From: Pirellulales bacterium
GTDB lineage: Bacteria; Planctomycetota; Planctomycetia; Pirellulales; JACPPG01
Direction: 5' to 3'
DNA: 38,877 bases
NCBI GenBank assembly: GCA_036490175.1
Contig: DASXEJ010000392.1
Location: 1-38,877 of the forward strand
In this document: one piece after another, positions 24,208-33,000 of the stretch
Numbering within the stretch: position 1 is the stretch's first letter
How the letters are laid out: every line of letters begins with the position of its first letter
The notes under the pieces: generated by a model
What the model saw: the letters and a program-made list of their open reading frames with translations, nothing else
The model's database searches: none
What the model was told of the DNA's origin: nothing
Program-made: the position numbers and the translations under genes

Positions 24208-26784
24208 TTACTTAGGTGCGAACATCGCATTCTGTCGTTCGCCGCGCGACAGTAAATAGGCCATCAGATCCAACACTTCGTCATCCTTGAGCGTATTGAG
24301 CAAACCCTCCGGCATCAGTGAAACCGGCGACCTGGTAATCTCCTCGATCTCGCTTCGTTTGACACGCGTCATATGATTCGGGTCGAACATGTCCGGGCTG
24401 AGCATCAGGTCGTCGCCGTTGAGGTTCACGATTCGCCCGGTGACTACGCGTCCGTCGGACGTGGCGATTGTTACCGCCTCGTACTGATCGCTAATCACCT
24501 TGCTCGGCAACACGATGGATTCTAACAAGTCGCGAGCGCTGAAGCGGCCGGCGACGCTGGAGAGGTCAGGACCCAGTCCGCCTCCTTCTTCACTGAAGCG
24601 ATGGCAGGCAAAGCAGCGCGTGGCGGCGAATAGCGAGCGCCCACGATCGAAGTCGCGTTCCTTCAGTGTCGAGGGTGTGACAAGTGCGGTCAACTCATCG
24701 AGTGTCCAGTTCTTGACGAACGGCCGGTCGGCGACGGCGACCAGTGGCTTCTCCGACGGCTTGGCATCGAAGAGCTGGTCCAGCTCAGCCTTCTCTGTAT
24801 CGCTCAAGCCTGCGGTCGCGTCGCGTTTGATGTTGTTGATGAAGCCGCGGAAGCTGTTGCCGCCTTTGTAATCCGCCGCTTTGACGAACCAAGAAGCGTA
24901 GGCCTTGCGCAGCTCGGGCGTCCAGCCGCTGCGCAGTCCGCGCAGCGATTTGGCATAGTCGAGTTGCTCTTCCTGGGTGAGCGCGGAATTCAGCAGCGCG
25001 ACAGTTTTGGCCGCTGCGTCAGGCGCCTCCAAGTACACGAGAAGCTGCGCAAGCTCGGTATTCAGTTCGCGTCCTTTGGCCGGGAAGCAGGGGTCGAATC
25101 TTGCTACGAGCTGCGCGATGGTCTTATCGCTCGGCCGCCCGAAGCGATTCATTACAACCTGGTAAACCCGCACCAGGTCCAATTGCTGGGCATAGTCGAG
25201 TTTTTTCCAGTCGAATTGGGCGAGCGCCGTCAGTATTTGCTCGCCGAGCACCGCATCGGGTGCCGGCGTATCCTTCGCCCGATGGGCCGCATCCTGCACA
25301 GAGACCTGCGTCAGCGCCAATAAGGCTTGCAAGGTCGCCTCTGGATTCGATCGCTCGGCCAGCGCCCGCTCGCGCCAGGTTTTCGGATCCTGGAATTCGA
25401 TCGCCACCCGCGCGGCCCATCGTACGAAGCGGTCGGGATGCCCTAAGTAGGGCCATGCCGCTTCCACCGCTTTGGGATCGGCGTGGCCGTGAAATGCCTC
25501 GAGCTCGTGCCGCAAGGCGCGGGCATCAGCAGCGGCCGAGGCCTCGGCGTGCGCTGCAACTGCGGTGGGCTCGTCGCCCCGATAGGTGACGCGATACAAG
25601 CCCGAATGAGTTTTGCGACCCCCCACGAGAAAGTACATCGCGCCATCGTGCGGATTGACGACGACGTCTGTCAGCGCCAGGGGCGTGCCAGCGACGAACT
25701 CTTCTAATTCGCCACCGTACGATGCCCCCTGAGGTTTCAGGTGCAGTGCATACAACTTGCCGTAGCTCCAGTCGCACAGGTACAGGGCCTGCTCGTACTT
25801 GGCCGGAAACTTGGCCCCATAGCCAAACGTTACTCCGGTGGGCGAACCTGGGCCCACGTTGACGACCGGCGGCAGACTATCGATGTAATACGGAGGCCAT
25901 TTGCCCGATCCGTTGCGGTAGCCGAAGTCGCTGCCGCTGGTGGCGTGCAGCACGCGCGTGGGTCGATACCAGGGGGTACTGACGTCCCACTCCATGTCCG
26001 AGTCGTAAGTAAACAAGTCGCCATTGCGATTGAACGCCATGTCGAAGGGATTGCGATAGCCCATCGACACCAATTCCCATTGCTTTCCATCGGGATCGAT
26101 GCGGCAGATGTAACCCCCAGGAGCCTTTTCGCCTGTCATGAAGCCCGAGCCGTCGACCATGTACGGCAGCAACGCATCCTCTCCCCAGACGCGAGGCACG
26201 AGCGAGTTGTTCAGCGGAGGCAGTCGGGTATTGTTGCCGGCCACGATATACAGCGACTTGCCGTCCGGCGCCAGAACCACGGCGTGCGGACCATGCTCAC
26301 CGCCACCCTCGATCTTTTGCAGGAACTCGACCTTATCGAGTTGATCATCGCCATTGGTATCGCGCACGCGATACAACCCGGTCTCGAACAATTTGCCTCG
26401 ATTCACCATAACGTACAGACTGTCGAACGCCCATAACAGACCATGCGCCTCGCCGAGCGGTACGTCGATCAATTCAATCTTCGGTGCCAAATCCTTGGAG
26501 TTGGCCGGAGGTGGAGTCACTCGATACAGGCTGCCGTACTGATCCGACACGATCAGCCGGCCCTTGGGGTCGACTGTCATATTGACCCAGGAACCTTCCT
26601 TGTCCTGTGGTACCGAATAGAGCAAATCGACTTGAAATCCCTTGGGGGCATGGATCCGGCCGGCAGGATCGGCATGCTTGGGGTCCGATTTCGGGCTGCC
26701 GACGTCCTTCTTAACGTCGTCGGCAGCGAACACGAAGCTGGGAATCAGAACGAGCGCGACGACGAAGATTCTCGCGAGCGTCAT
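24208..26784 (-). CDS. PVC-type c-haem protein with N-terminal beta-propeller dehydrogenase domain
   Basis: 858 residues. The signal peptide is MTLARIFVVALVLIPSFVFA. Residues about 35-430 form a glucose/sorbosone dehydrogenase-like beta-propeller (DLLYSVPQDKEGSWVNMTVD, GEHGPHAVVLAPDGKSLYIV, GYRNPFDMAFNRNGDLFTYD). A helical HEAT-like middle part follows. The C-terminal 140 residues are the PVC-type haem domain, with CFACH at 724-728, then GGGLGPDLSSVAGRFSARDL, DGRVVTGRIVN and LKDDEVLDLMAYLLS. Such proteins are abundant in planctomycetes and are thought to oxidise sugars or polyols in the periplasm, passing electrons to the haem. The haem site is complete; the substrate is unknown. The start is placed at the signal peptide, since the frame continues upstream for 53 codons of unlikely sequence. 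Confidence 0.88.
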   Translation of the reverse strand: MTLARIFVVALVLIPSFVFAADDVKKDVGSPKSDPKHADPAGRIHAPKGFQVDLLYSVPQDKEGSWVNMTVDPKGRLIVSDQYGSLYRVTPPPANSKDLAPKIELIDVPLGEAHGLLWAFDSLYVMVNRGKLFETGLYRVRDTNGDDQLDKVEFLQKIEGGGEHGPHAVVLAPDGKSLYIVAGNNTRLPPLNNSLVPRVWGEDALLPYMVDGSGFMTGEKAPGGYICRIDPDGKQWELVSMGYRNPFDMAFNRNGDLFTYDSDMEWDVSTPWYRPTRVLHATSGSDFGYRNGSGKWPPYYIDSLPPVVNVGPGSPTGVTFGYGAKFPAKYEQALYLCDWSYGKLYALHLKPQGASYGGELEEFVAGTPLALTDVVVNPHDGAMYFLVGGRKTHSGLYRVTYRGDEPTAVAAHAEASAAADARALRHELEAFHGHADPKAVEAAWPYLGHPDRFVRWAARVAIEFQDPKTWRERALAERSNPEATLQALLALTQVSVQDAAHRAKDTPAPDAVLGEQILTALAQFDWKKLDYAQQLDLVRVYQVVMNRFGRPSDKTIAQLVARFDPCFPAKGRELNTELAQLLVYLEAPDAAAKTVALLNSALTQEEQLDYAKSLRGLRSGWTPELRKAYASWFVKAADYKGGNSFRGFINNIKRDATAGLSDTEKAELDQLFDAKPSEKPLVAVADRPFVKNWTLDELTALVTPSTLKERDFDRGRSLFAATRCFACHRFSEEGGGLGPDLSSVAGRFSARDLLESIVLPSKVISDQYEAVTIATSDGRVVTGRIVNLNGDDLMLSPDMFDPNHMTRVKRSEIEEITRSPVSLMPEGLLNTLKDDEVLDLMAYLLSRGERQNAMFAPK

Positions 26785-26951
26785 AAGGTTCTTTCGAGCG
26801 GTGGGGTGTGGGCGGGCTTGCGACACAGCTGCGGTCAATACCGTCCGACGATAACATGTCGCAAATCGCGTTGCCAGCGGGCCTACGCTCCCGGTGAGAT
26901 CGGCCCCGCGACATCGCCAAGTTGACGACCGCGAGCTGTCCATGTGTGGCT

Positions 26952-27887
26952 CTATGGTGCTCCGGCAGCTCGGGCACGCACAGCCACATCGGGGAAGTCG
27001 GAAAACAACCCATCCACGTCATAGGTCCAAAAAAAACGCTGGGTCGGTGCCTCGTCCTTGCCGAGCGTGTAGGGGTAAACCTTCAGCCGACGCTCGTGCG
27101 CCCGTCGGACTAATGAGTTGTTTGCGATCGATTGGCCATTGTTCTCAATCAGTTTGGCGGACGGCCCAATTCCATCGGCGAACGTCGCCAGTTCGTCCAG
27201 GCTGCGATCATCGAGCGATTGCCCGTGTAGATACACCAACCGTAAATCAGTTTTCAAATCGTTGCGCATCTGCCGCAAGCTGTCGAGCTCGAAGCATTGA
27301 ACAATCACCGGATCGGTGCGCCGCGTGTAACCCAAGGCCGCGTATTGCTCCAGCAACTTCGCTTCGATCGGTTGGCCCTGCTCGCGATGCCAGGCGGGCG
27401 ACTTGGGCTCGGGAATCGTCCCCACCGCGCGGCCGGCACGCTCATTCAGCCTGGCGATCATGGCGAGCATTTCGGCAAGCGTGGGAATTTGATATCCGGG
27501 CTCGGCCGCGTCATTGCGGCCTTTGACGGCCAGCGTCTTTAACTCGGCCACGGTGAAATCGATGAAGTAGTACCGCCCGTCAGCACGCCGGCGATCGGGA
27601 AACCTCTCGGCGACGTCCGTGGTTGGCCCCATGTGGATGTCATGGTTGCAGACCAGAACGCCGTCACGACTGAGCACAACATCCGGCTCGATCAGATCGG
27701 CGCCCTGGGCATAGGCCAGGGCGTAGGCCTCGAGCGTATGCTCGGGAAGATAGCCGCTAGCGCCCCGGTGCGCAATGACCAGTTTCTGGTTGGTTCCGGC
27801 CTTCGTCTCGGCGGATCGCGCAATCGACGACGGCAAAAGCACCGCTGCCAGAACACAAAGGCGGAGGGCCGCGATTGTCAGCTTCAT
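26952..27887 (-). CDS. glpQ: Secreted glycerophosphodiester phosphodiesterase
   Basis: 311 residues with a signal peptide (MKLTIAALRLCVLAAVLLPS). It hydrolyses glycerophosphodiesters to glycerol 3-phosphate and an alcohol in the periplasm. The GlpQ signature is clear: VIAHRGASGYLPEHTLEAYA at the start of the TIM barrel, with catalytic His and Arg and the metal-binding Glu; GADLIEPDVVLSRDGVLVCN followed by HDIHMGPTTDVAERFPDR, which supplies Glu, Asp and the second catalytic His; DGRYYFIDFT; and the closing TYDVDGLFSDFPDVA. Length and order match periplasmic GlpQ rather than the shorter cytoplasmic UgpQ. The start is ambiguous: ATG 27887 begins the signal peptide, ATG 27905 is also in frame, and neither has a good ribosome-binding site. 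It is 167 bases upstream of the PVC-type dehydrogenase on the same strand, so co-transcription is possible but not shown. Confidence 0.92.
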   Translation of the reverse strand: MKLTIAALRLCVLAAVLLPSSIARSAETKAGTNQKLVIAHRGASGYLPEHTLEAYALAYAQGADLIEPDVVLSRDGVLVCNHDIHMGPTTDVAERFPDRRRADGRYYFIDFTVAELKTLAVKGRNDAAEPGYQIPTLAEMLAMIARLNERAGRAVGTIPEPKSPAWHREQGQPIEAKLLEQYAALGYTRRTDPVIVQCFELDSLRQMRNDLKTDLRLVYLHGQSLDDRSLDELATFADGIGPSAKLIENNGQSIANNSLVRRAHERRLKVYPYTLGKDEAPTQRFFWTYDVDGLFSDFPDVAVRARAAGAP

Positions 27888-28027
27888 AGGGTAGCCGAGG
27901 GCCATGTGCGGCAAGGCGCGCCGTCGAGGAGGGTGTGTGTGACGCCTCCTAAACTAACGCTTGGCGGGGCCGCTTTCCAGGGTCGACCGCGAGCTGCTTA
28001 GGGCAAGCCGCGCGGGTCTCTTGAGCG

Positions 28028-28183
28028 ATGAACCAAGAGTGCCTGGTCCGCACAGATCTTACAAGTGCGCTTGGTGGGTCGACATCCGGGGGGGATCTTG
28101 ATACATTTTGCGGTGGGACGTCGCCCTTCGGGGCGCTCCTGAGTCGCCAGGTTCCTGCCCCACCTGGCGGCTCTTTTTTTTGC
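28028..28183 (+). ncRNA. Candidate structured small RNA ending in a terminator
   Basis: A segment with two strong hairpins in series: CGCCC-TTCG-GGGCG at 28122-28135, a very stable UUCG-type tetraloop, and the 10-bp terminator stem at 28143-28171 followed by TCTTTTTTTT. No convincing protein gene on the plus strand feeds this terminator, since the nearest upstream gene is on the other strand. The 5' end is unknown; 28028 is arbitrary. A 62-codon plus-strand frame and a 77-codon minus-strand frame overlap it, neither with a known domain. Confidence 0.3.
28143..28181 (+). terminator. Strong rho-independent terminator
   Basis: A ten-base-pair stem (GTCGCCAGGT with ACCTGGCGGC, one G-U pair) with a nine-base loop, followed by a near-perfect T-run. 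It is oriented to stop plus-strand transcripts. No plus-strand gene ends nearby, which makes its purpose unclear. Confidence 0.85.
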
Positions 28184-28483
28184 GCGCAGATAATTAGAAA
28201 GCTCGGCCAACGTTGAATGCGACGTGTCCAACGAGCGCTATAACTTGAGACCGAATGGGGATACCACGGAGACGTTACGCGAGATCAGCGAACCGAGTCG
28301 TCTTGCCCGCTATACGTTTGCGGGCTACGATCGAGAACCAAATTTGCCGCTTTGGTCGCGGATCGATAGAGGGGGTTGGAAACACCCAAGATGACTACCG
28401 CTGCTTAAGCAGGGGAGGTAGCACCCCTCCCATGCATACACCTCAAACTGCACCGAAAGACTTCAGGGCCGGAGCCTATCCGC
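28184..28483. other. Intergenic region before the His-rich gene
   Basis: About 300 bases with no supportable gene. An 85-codon frame at 28255-28512 overlaps the His-rich gene in another phase and looks random. The stretch GGGGAGGTAGCACCCCTCCC near 28412 can form a short hairpin in the leader of the His-rich gene. Confidence 0.4.
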
Positions 28484-28720
28484 ATGACAAATCACGAGCA
28501 TCATTCTCATGAGGAAAAGCATGAGCACGGCCATGGTCATCCGCAGGGACACCAGCACGGGGCTCACAAACGACGCGGAGTTCACAAGGACTGGCGTCTG
28601 TGGATCGTGGTGTTGATGCTGATCGCTATGGGCATCTATGTGTTGTCGGACAACGAGGCACTTCAACCTGGCGGCAAGGGTGAAGCAATGCCTGCGGCCC
28701 CTGCGCCTGCAGCCCCGTAG
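28484..28720 (+). CDS. Small His-rich single-pass membrane protein
   Basis: 78 residues. The first 34 are extremely histidine-rich (MTNHEHHSHEEKHEHGHGHP, then QGHQHGAHKRRGVHKDW), a composition suited to binding Zn, Ni, Co or Cu. One membrane helix follows (LWIVVLMLIAMGIYVL) and then a short Ala/Pro tail. With no signal peptide before the His segment and a basic KRRGVHK just before the helix, the His-rich part is probably cytoplasmic. GGAG lies about nine bases before the ATG. No metal transporter or other metal gene is adjacent, so the partner is unknown. Composition supports a metal-buffering role only as inference. The protein is too small for a family assignment, but the layout looks like a genuine gene. 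Confidence 0.72.
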   Translation: MTNHEHHSHEEKHEHGHGHPQGHQHGAHKRRGVHKDWRLWIVVLMLIAMGIYVLSDNEALQPGGKGEAMPAAPAPAAP

Positions 28721-28803
28721 GATTCACCACATCTCGAGCGACGGCGCATGAGATAATCCGCCGCGGGCCGATGTCGTCCTTCTGCCGCTGAACCGCAGCG
28801 CCG

Positions 28804-29544
28804 TCACCAATGGACGTGGACGTTCGGCAGACTTTTTTGCAGTTCTGCCACACCGGCGTCGGTGACCTTGGTCCCTTCGACGTACAGCGACTCGAGCCCG
28901 GTGATCGTACAAAGCTGCGTGATCCCCGCATCCGTGATCGGCGCATTCTCGATAATCAGGAACTTTAGCGCCGGCAGTTCCACCAGATGCGCTAAGCCCG
29001 CATCGTCGATGTGGGATGCCCCGATGCGGAGTAGTTCCAATTGCTTGAGCGCCGCAAGATGCGTCAGGCCAGCTCCCGTGATCTCTGCGGTTGCAAGATT
29101 GAGCACGCGCAGTCGAGGCATGCTGGCCAGCAGTGCCAGTCCCGCGTCAGTTATCGACGTACGGCCGAGTACCAGGGTATCGAGCTCGTCAAGCGCCGCC
29201 AGGCTGGCAATTCCGGCGTCGCTGACCGCGGCCCTTGGCAGCTTGATCACGCGGATCTGTTTCAGAGTGCGCAGTCGCGCCAGATCTTCATCGCGCAGCT
29301 CTACGTCGGGCAAATCGATCTCATCGGCGACCCCGTCAGCGACGAGATGGATTTGATGCGCGAATTCCGGATCGATCGTATGATCGGCCGCAGGCGCGGC
29401 GATCACAGGACATTCATCCGGGCCGCTGCAATCTTGTCCGCAGCCAGCCGCGGAAGCGCATACGACCAAGCACGGCAAGAATATCGCACGTGTACGCGTG
29501 AAGCCGCGAAAGCGCATCATGGCTTGTCGACTGAGAGTGATCAT
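28804..29544 (-). CDS. Leucine-rich repeat protein, probable lipoprotein
   Basis: 246 residues. An N-terminal hydrophobic segment ends in CASAAGC, a plausible lipobox. From about residue 65 onwards there are six or seven leucine-rich repeats of about 24 residues with the planctomycete-type pattern L..L..L..L.L..T.ITDAGLA.L, for example LDELDTLVLGRTSITDAGLA and ITGLESLYVEGTKVTDAGVA. Such LRR proteins are binding scaffolds; the partner is unknown. The start is fixed by context: the ATG at 29544 overlaps the TGA of the upstream DUF3500 gene as ATGA, so translation is probably coupled. It is the last gene of a minus-strand run with a PQQ-type beta-propeller and an alpha/beta hydrolase. No terminator with a T-run was seen after it. 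Confidence 0.87.
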   Translation of the reverse strand: MITLSRQAMMRFRGFTRTRAIFLPCLVVCASAAGCGQDCSGPDECPVIAAPAADHTIDPEFAHQIHLVADGVADEIDLPDVELRDEDLARLRTLKQIRVIKLPRAAVSDAGIASLAALDELDTLVLGRTSITDAGLALLASMPRLRVLNLATAEITGAGLTHLAALKQLELLRIGASHIDDAGLAHLVELPALKFLIIENAPITDAGITQLCTITGLESLYVEGTKVTDAGVAELQKSLPNVHVHW

Positions 29545-30572
29545 AGTCCCTGTCCAAAATCTCCTGGCACGTCACGCCATAACGAATGGATGTGATTGGC
29601 TACGTTGCCCGCGGCATCGGGCTGCGTGTTGACGAACTCGATCACGAACGTTGGGCCTTGCAAGACGTAATAGTGACCGATGCCTGGCTTATCGGCGCCG
29701 GCCCAGGCAAATTGAATCTTTTCCGGGCCCGCTTGCTGGATCGCGTCGAGGCGCGCCTTCGACACCGCGGCTGGCATATTGTCAGTATACGCCTTGAGAA
29801 TTCCCCGCATGAGCTCGACCTGGTCGGCGTTCATTTCGGCGGCCGATAGACCTCCCAACGATTCGCTGGGCGCCTTCGGCAGCGCTGCACCACGAAGATC
29901 GTTGGGCGCCTTGTCGGCGATAATCGCCTTTTTGCGCTGCTCGGGCGTGAGCGAAGCCAGCAGCCTGAAGCCGGTGTCTTCCTCGGGCTTGAGAATCCGC
30001 AGTCCCTTCTTGTTCGAACCGAAGTCACTTTTCACTTCGGCCGGATTGGCGCCCAAGAACGTTGGTGTTGTGGCGGCTATCCGTCCGTGGTCGACGACAA
30101 AGTTCAACGACAAGTGATGTCCCTCGACGCTCCAACCCCAGCGGCCGTCGCTATCCGGCGTGCCGAATACGGTGAAGTAATATCGCTCGGGATCACGGAT
30201 CGGTGAGTCTGTACGCGATTTCTCAAGTTCGTGCAGAATTTCTTCCAGGCCCATGATTGTCGTGGCCTTATCGTAGCCGAGATGACTTAGCCCGCTTTCC
30301 ATTAGTTTGTGCGCGGCACACCGCTGGGCGTCATCCATATGCTTGATTTGCAGCCCCTTGCGTTGCGGCTTGGGGATGAAATGCCAATCGAGTCGAGCTG
30401 GGTCGTCGAAGGGTAGGGTTGCCGTGGCGCGCTGGTCGGGAGTGAGGGACGCCAGAAAGCCTTGCGCGCCAGTGACCATGTTCGGCCCCGGATCGGTCAG
30501 CTCGAAAGCCAACCAGCCACCGCCGACGACGAGCAAGAGTAGTGCGGACACGATGATGAACTTGGATCGCAT
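29541..30572 (-). CDS. DUF3500 family protein
   Basis: 343 residues. It starts with MRSKFIIVSALLLLVVGGGW, a signal peptide or membrane anchor. The rest matches the DUF3500 family: FLASLTPDQRATATLPFDDP, RLDWHFIPKPQRKGLQIKHM, YYFTVFGTPDSDGRWGWSVE, GHHLSLNFVV, RLLASLTPEQRKKAIIADKA and a His-rich end HIHSLWRD. The family is common in planctomycetes and other bacteria and has no established biochemical function; conserved His residues (GHHLSLN, HIHS) may bind metal, which is inference. ATG 30572 is chosen because GAGGA lies upstream and the hydrophobic segment begins there. It is translationally coupled to the LRR gene (ATGA overlap) and lies 86 bases after the PQQ-type gene, so one operon is likely. 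Confidence 0.88.
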   Translation of the reverse strand: MRSKFIIVSALLLLVVGGGWLAFELTDPGPNMVTGAQGFLASLTPDQRATATLPFDDPARLDWHFIPKPQRKGLQIKHMDDAQRCAAHKLMESGLSHLGYDKATTIMGLEEILHELEKSRTDSPIRDPERYYFTVFGTPDSDGRWGWSVEGHHLSLNFVVDHGRIAATTPTFLGANPAEVKSDFGSNKKGLRILKPEEDTGFRLLASLTPEQRKKAIIADKAPNDLRGAALPKAPSESLGGLSAAEMNADQVELMRGILKAYTDNMPAAVSKARLDAIQQAGPEKIQFAWAGADKPGIGHYYVLQGPTFVIEFVNTQPDAAGNVANHIHSLWRDVPGDFGQGL

Positions 30573-30658
30573 GCTTGAATATTCCTCACAGTTGCCGGTT
30601 ACGGTTCGGTATGTCACTGCCACGCACCGCGGTAACTCGGACGTGACTGGCGATGTAT

Positions 30659-31975
30659 CTATTTCGCAGACAGGCTCGCGCAGACTAATTCCTTGTCATT
30701 GCGAGCAAAAATGTGCTTGTTGGCATAGGCAGGGTGCGACCAGCAGACCCCGTCGCCGCGGCGGAGTTGTTCGGTCGTGGGATCAATCAGCTTGGCGCGA
30801 CTGATTTCGGTAAATCCTTGGGGAGACAGCCGGCTAATGATCAATTCACCCCGATCGTTGAACATCCAGATATTCTCGCCGTTGCGCACCATGTGGATCG
30901 TGGCCCAGCGGGCACGTGGCACCGCCGCCTCGCTTTCCCATATCCGGTCTCCCGTTTTCGCGTCCAGGCAGCGCAGCTCGCCGTAGCTGTCGACACCGTA
31001 TACATAGTCGCCCGTCATGTACGGCGTGCTGATGATCGAATGTAGGGTATCGGTCTGCTTCTCATCCGGCCCTAAGCGGCGCCAGATCGGTTCCACCGCC
31101 AAGCGGTCGGGCAGAAGCTTGAGCATCAAAGAGCCGTCGTAAAACGAGCTGACAAACAAGCGATCTCCGTCCACCACCGGCGTCGTAATGTTGATGACCA
31201 TGCGGGTCGGCTTGAACGGATGCTGCCAATAGACCTTGCCCGTGGCCGGATCGAGCCCGGCCACACTGTCGCCAGTCCAGCAAACCAGCACGCGCTGACC
31301 AGCTTGCTCGATGATGATGGGGGCCGAGTACGAGGCCTGGTCATCGAGCGCGCGCCAACGTTCCTCGCCACTCTGCTTGTCGAACGCTACCAGGCAGGCG
31401 TTGTCCTCGCCGCCGATTTGCACAATCACCAGGTCCTTGTCCACCAGCGGCGAGGCCGAGATGCCCCAGATAGGCATGCGGATCTTATATAGCTCGTTTA
31501 GATCCTTGACCCAAAGAATCTTGCCGTCGGCGGCGTTGAAACAGTGCAGGTGCCCCATTGTTCCCAGAGCATAAGCGCGCCCTTCGTCGATCGAGACCGA
31601 AGCCCGCGGACCGGCCACGTATTGCACGGTGTATTCGCAGTGGTACTGGTACGACCACAGCGGCTTGCCCGTGTCGGCATCGAAGGCAAGAACCCGTTCG
31701 ATCTGTTGGGGCATGTCCTGTCGGTCCATGACAAAAACGCGCCCGTCGGCGACCGTGGGGCCGCAATAACCGCTCGAGATCGGTGCTCGCCAGCGCACGG
31801 GCAGTTGTTCCGCCGGAGTATTCTGTGCGACAGGGAACTTCTCCATGACGCCCGACTCACGCCATACGCCGTCGCGCGTCGGACCTCGCCATTGCGGCCA
31901 TTCATCGCCGCTGGCTGGTTGGACCGCTGCAATGCAAAGGATCGACAGCAGCAACAGCGCGGTTGAGCGTGTCAT
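30659..31975 (-). CDS. Secreted PQQ-type beta-propeller repeat protein
   Basis: 438 residues. The signal peptide is MTRSTALLLLSILCIAAVQP, then ASG. The mature part begins DEWPQWRGPTRDGVWRESGV, the standard opening of planctomycete PQQ-like WD40 proteins. Repeats of the type ADGRVFVMDRQ, VLAFDADTGKPLWSYQ, CFNAADGKILWVKDL, VAFDKQSGEERWRALDD, GLDPATGKVYWQHPF and CLDAKTGDRIWESEA give seven or eight propeller blades. Whether it binds PQQ is not shown; most such proteins are structural or sugar-related, and the quinoprotein catalytic Asp and cysteine pair is not apparent. GGAG precedes the ATG. It lies between the alpha/beta hydrolase gene (119 bases) and the DUF3500 gene (86 bases) on the same strand. 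Confidence 0.9.
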   Translation of the reverse strand: MTRSTALLLLSILCIAAVQPASGDEWPQWRGPTRDGVWRESGVMEKFPVAQNTPAEQLPVRWRAPISSGYCGPTVADGRVFVMDRQDMPQQIERVLAFDADTGKPLWSYQYHCEYTVQYVAGPRASVSIDEGRAYALGTMGHLHCFNAADGKILWVKDLNELYKIRMPIWGISASPLVDKDLVIVQIGGEDNACLVAFDKQSGEERWRALDDQASYSAPIIIEQAGQRVLVCWTGDSVAGLDPATGKVYWQHPFKPTRMVINITTPVVDGDRLFVSSFYDGSLMLKLLPDRLAVEPIWRRLGPDEKQTDTLHSIISTPYMTGDYVYGVDSYGELRCLDAKTGDRIWESEAAVPRARWATIHMVRNGENIWMFNDRGELIISRLSPQGFTEISRAKLIDPTTEQLRRGDGVCWSHPAYANKHIFARNDKELVCASLSAK

Positions 31976-32094
31976 GCAGGACTCCGCGGGTAGGGCGTTT
32001 TTGGGAGGGACTCTCGATGGGCAGGGCCAGCTTTGCGGCGAGGGGAGACCAGCGACCGCGTGCGCTGCTTGCGCAACTCGTCAGGTCGGGCGGA

Positions 32095-33000
32095 CTATTC
32101 TCCTCCCGCCGACGCAGCCACGGGCTTTTTCGCGCCTGCGGGTGCATGCGCCGCGAGGAAATCACGCAGCTCGCTGCGGAACAGCGGATTGCCGAAGGCC
32201 GTCATGTGATCGGCCCCGTCGATGACGACAACTTTCAGGTTGGCCATATATTTCTCTAGCTCATCGACGCCCGCCTTTAGCGGATCGATCTCGCCGATCA
32301 GCGACAACGTGGGCACTTTGTTCTTTTCCAACTGCTCTTTAGTAACAGCCAGGCCGGTCATGCCACGAATCACCGCGGCCAGCGCCTTTTGATCGTTGGT
32401 CAGCATCAACATCTGGTTGACGCCCGCGATTTGCTCCTCGGTTGGCTTAGGACGATTCGCGGGCGTCAGTTCAAGGATCAACGGCCCGATCCCCTTGCCG
32501 GCGTCGAGACTGTCGGCCAGCGTCTTCAGGAACGAGAGGCGTTCGTCATCTGCTTGTGCCCAGCCGGCACCGCCGAGGGTGGCGGTGATCAATCTTTCGG
32601 GATGCGTCGCCACCAGCTTGCTGGTGATGAATCCGCCCATGGAATAGCCCACGACATGGGCCTTGTCAATTTTCATTTCGTCGAGCAAACGGACGGCGTC
32701 ATTCACCATTTCGACGCCGTATTTCTCCGGCTCGTGCGGCTTGCCGCTGCGGCCGTGCCCGCGATTGTCGATCGCGATCACCTGGTAGTCCTTGGCCAGG
32801 TCCTTGATGATGCCGGGTACACCCCATTGCACGCCGAGATTGGCCGCAAACCCATGAATCAACAACACCGGTTCGCCTTCCCCCTCGACGACATAGTGAA
32901 TCTTCACCCCGTCGGAAAGGAAGAACCGATCGTCAGCACCCAGTCTCGAAGTACAGGCCAACAACAGGGCAACAACCAGGAGCGTAAGCCGGCGAGGCAT
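32095..33000 (-). CDS. Secreted alpha/beta-fold hydrolase
   Basis: 301 residues. A signal peptide (MPRRLTLLVVALLLACTSRL) is followed by a complete alpha/beta hydrolase: oxyanion motif LLIHGFAANLGVQWG, DNRGHGRSGKP, the nucleophile elbow GYSMG with Ser120, an acid in SLIGEIDPLKAG and the catalytic His in DGADHMTAF. The enzyme hydrolyses an ester or related bond in the periplasm or outside. The substrate cannot be deduced; the sequence is closest in style to the 3-oxoadipate-enol-lactonase/epoxide hydrolase group, but that does not define function. AAGGAAG precedes the ATG at 33000. An in-frame start at 33048 is less likely since it would bury the signal peptide. It is the first gene of the minus-strand run that continues with the PQQ-type, DUF3500 and LRR genes. 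Confidence 0.92.
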   Translation of the reverse strand: MPRRLTLLVVALLLACTSRLGADDRFFLSDGVKIHYVVEGEGEPVLLIHGFAANLGVQWGVPGIIKDLAKDYQVIAIDNRGHGRSGKPHEPEKYGVEMVNDAVRLLDEMKIDKAHVVGYSMGGFITSKLVATHPERLITATLGGAGWAQADDERLSFLKTLADSLDAGKGIGPLILELTPANRPKPTEEQIAGVNQMLMLTNDQKALAAVIRGMTGLAVTKEQLEKNKVPTLSLIGEIDPLKAGVDELEKYMANLKVVVIDGADHMTAFGNPLFRSELRDFLAAHAPAGAKKPVAASAGGE

